Origin: an uncultured Clostridia bacterium
GTDB lineage: Bacteria > Bacillota > Clostridia > Christensenellales > UBA1242
Reading direction: 5' to 3'
Length of the DNA stretch: 12,967 nucleotides
NCBI GenBank assembly: GCA_947089305.1
Contig: CAMUJQ010000025.1
Span: 1 to 12,967 of the forward strand
Of this stretch, positions 12,888 through 12,967 are shown piece by piece. Numbering within the stretch: position 1 is the stretch's first letter; every line of letters starts with the position of its first letter. A program made the translations under genes and the position numbers. The notes under the pieces were generated by a model. That model ran no database searches and was not told where the DNA came from. It worked only from the letters and a program-made list of their open reading frames with translations.

Positions 12888-12967
12888 GAATTCAGAAAGC
12901 CCTAAAATGCGGTCGCCAGAAATACCAAGATTTATACATATAGCTTTTAAATTATCATAACCTGGCT
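12885..12967 (-). CDS. C-terminal fragment of a second XRE-type regulator (runs off the window)
   Basis: The minus strand from the window edge reads an open frame of 26 codons that ends at TAG (12887-12885). Its end, NLKAICINLGISGDRILGLS followed by Glu-Phe, matches the typical closing segment of XRE domain proteins (compare ALDVSTDYLLGLSD-type ends). The gene therefore lies mostly to the right of the window, in tandem with the regulator at 12612-12827. Only this fragment can be judged, so any N-terminal part is unknown. Confidence 0.6.
   Translation of the reverse strand, partial: PGYDNLKAICINLGISGDRILGLSEF

Noticed and set aside
1..12967. CRISPR array, insertion sequence or alternative genetic code
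   Set aside because: No spaced direct repeats and no transposase were seen. Trp positions checked in GlmS, GyrB and the GtrA protein use TGG, and TGA serves as a stop at 2533-2535.

Overview
The window is AT-rich DNA with encoded tRNA CCA ends, clear AAGGAG-type ribosome sites, consensus sigma-A style promoters and an adjacent gyrB-gyrA pair. It looks like a low-GC Bacillota chromosome, possibly an uncultured gut-type lineage. That placement is inferred from composition and gene order only. Tryptophan positions I checked in conserved proteins use TGG and one gene stops at TGA, so the standard code is expected.

Layout: positions 1-161 are the end of a tRNA cluster: the 3' end of one tRNA, then tRNA-Glu(UUC), then a terminator. 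Positions 274-2873 hold small membrane or envelope genes: a four-helix protein, a GtrA-family protein, a helical unknown on the minus strand, and divergent from it a small exported or anchored protein followed by a two-helix protein. Positions 2920-4765 hold glmS, which makes glucosamine-6-phosphate for the cell wall. It has no room for a glmS ribozyme; instead a perfect 13-bp inverted repeat pairs the start codon into a stem with the Shine-Dalgarno sequence in the loop. Positions 4743-6413, minus strand, hold an XRE regulator tightly joined to a SLOG-like nucleotide-binding protein, then a possible CYTH-like protein that has its own promoter placed so that its mRNA would be leaderless. Positions 6414-6754 are a gene-free, hairpin-rich spacer. 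Positions 6755-7945 encode an AAA/DUF4143 ATPase lying between two exact 16-bp direct repeats. Positions 7946-8126 are a structured spacer whose largest inverted repeat overlaps the gyrB promoter. Positions 8127-12574 are gyrB and gyrA, an operon for both DNA gyrase subunits. The right edge holds two tandem XRE-type regulators on the minus strand, the outer one truncated, with a repeated 10-bp element between them.

How the genes work together: glmS and gyrBA are housekeeping. The accessory part is the XRE/SLOG/CYTH-like cluster next to the ATPase module. Its families suggest nucleotide sensing or defence, but that is inference. A recurring local style is the compact intrinsic terminator shared by convergent genes, with the stop codon of one gene inside or beside the stem.
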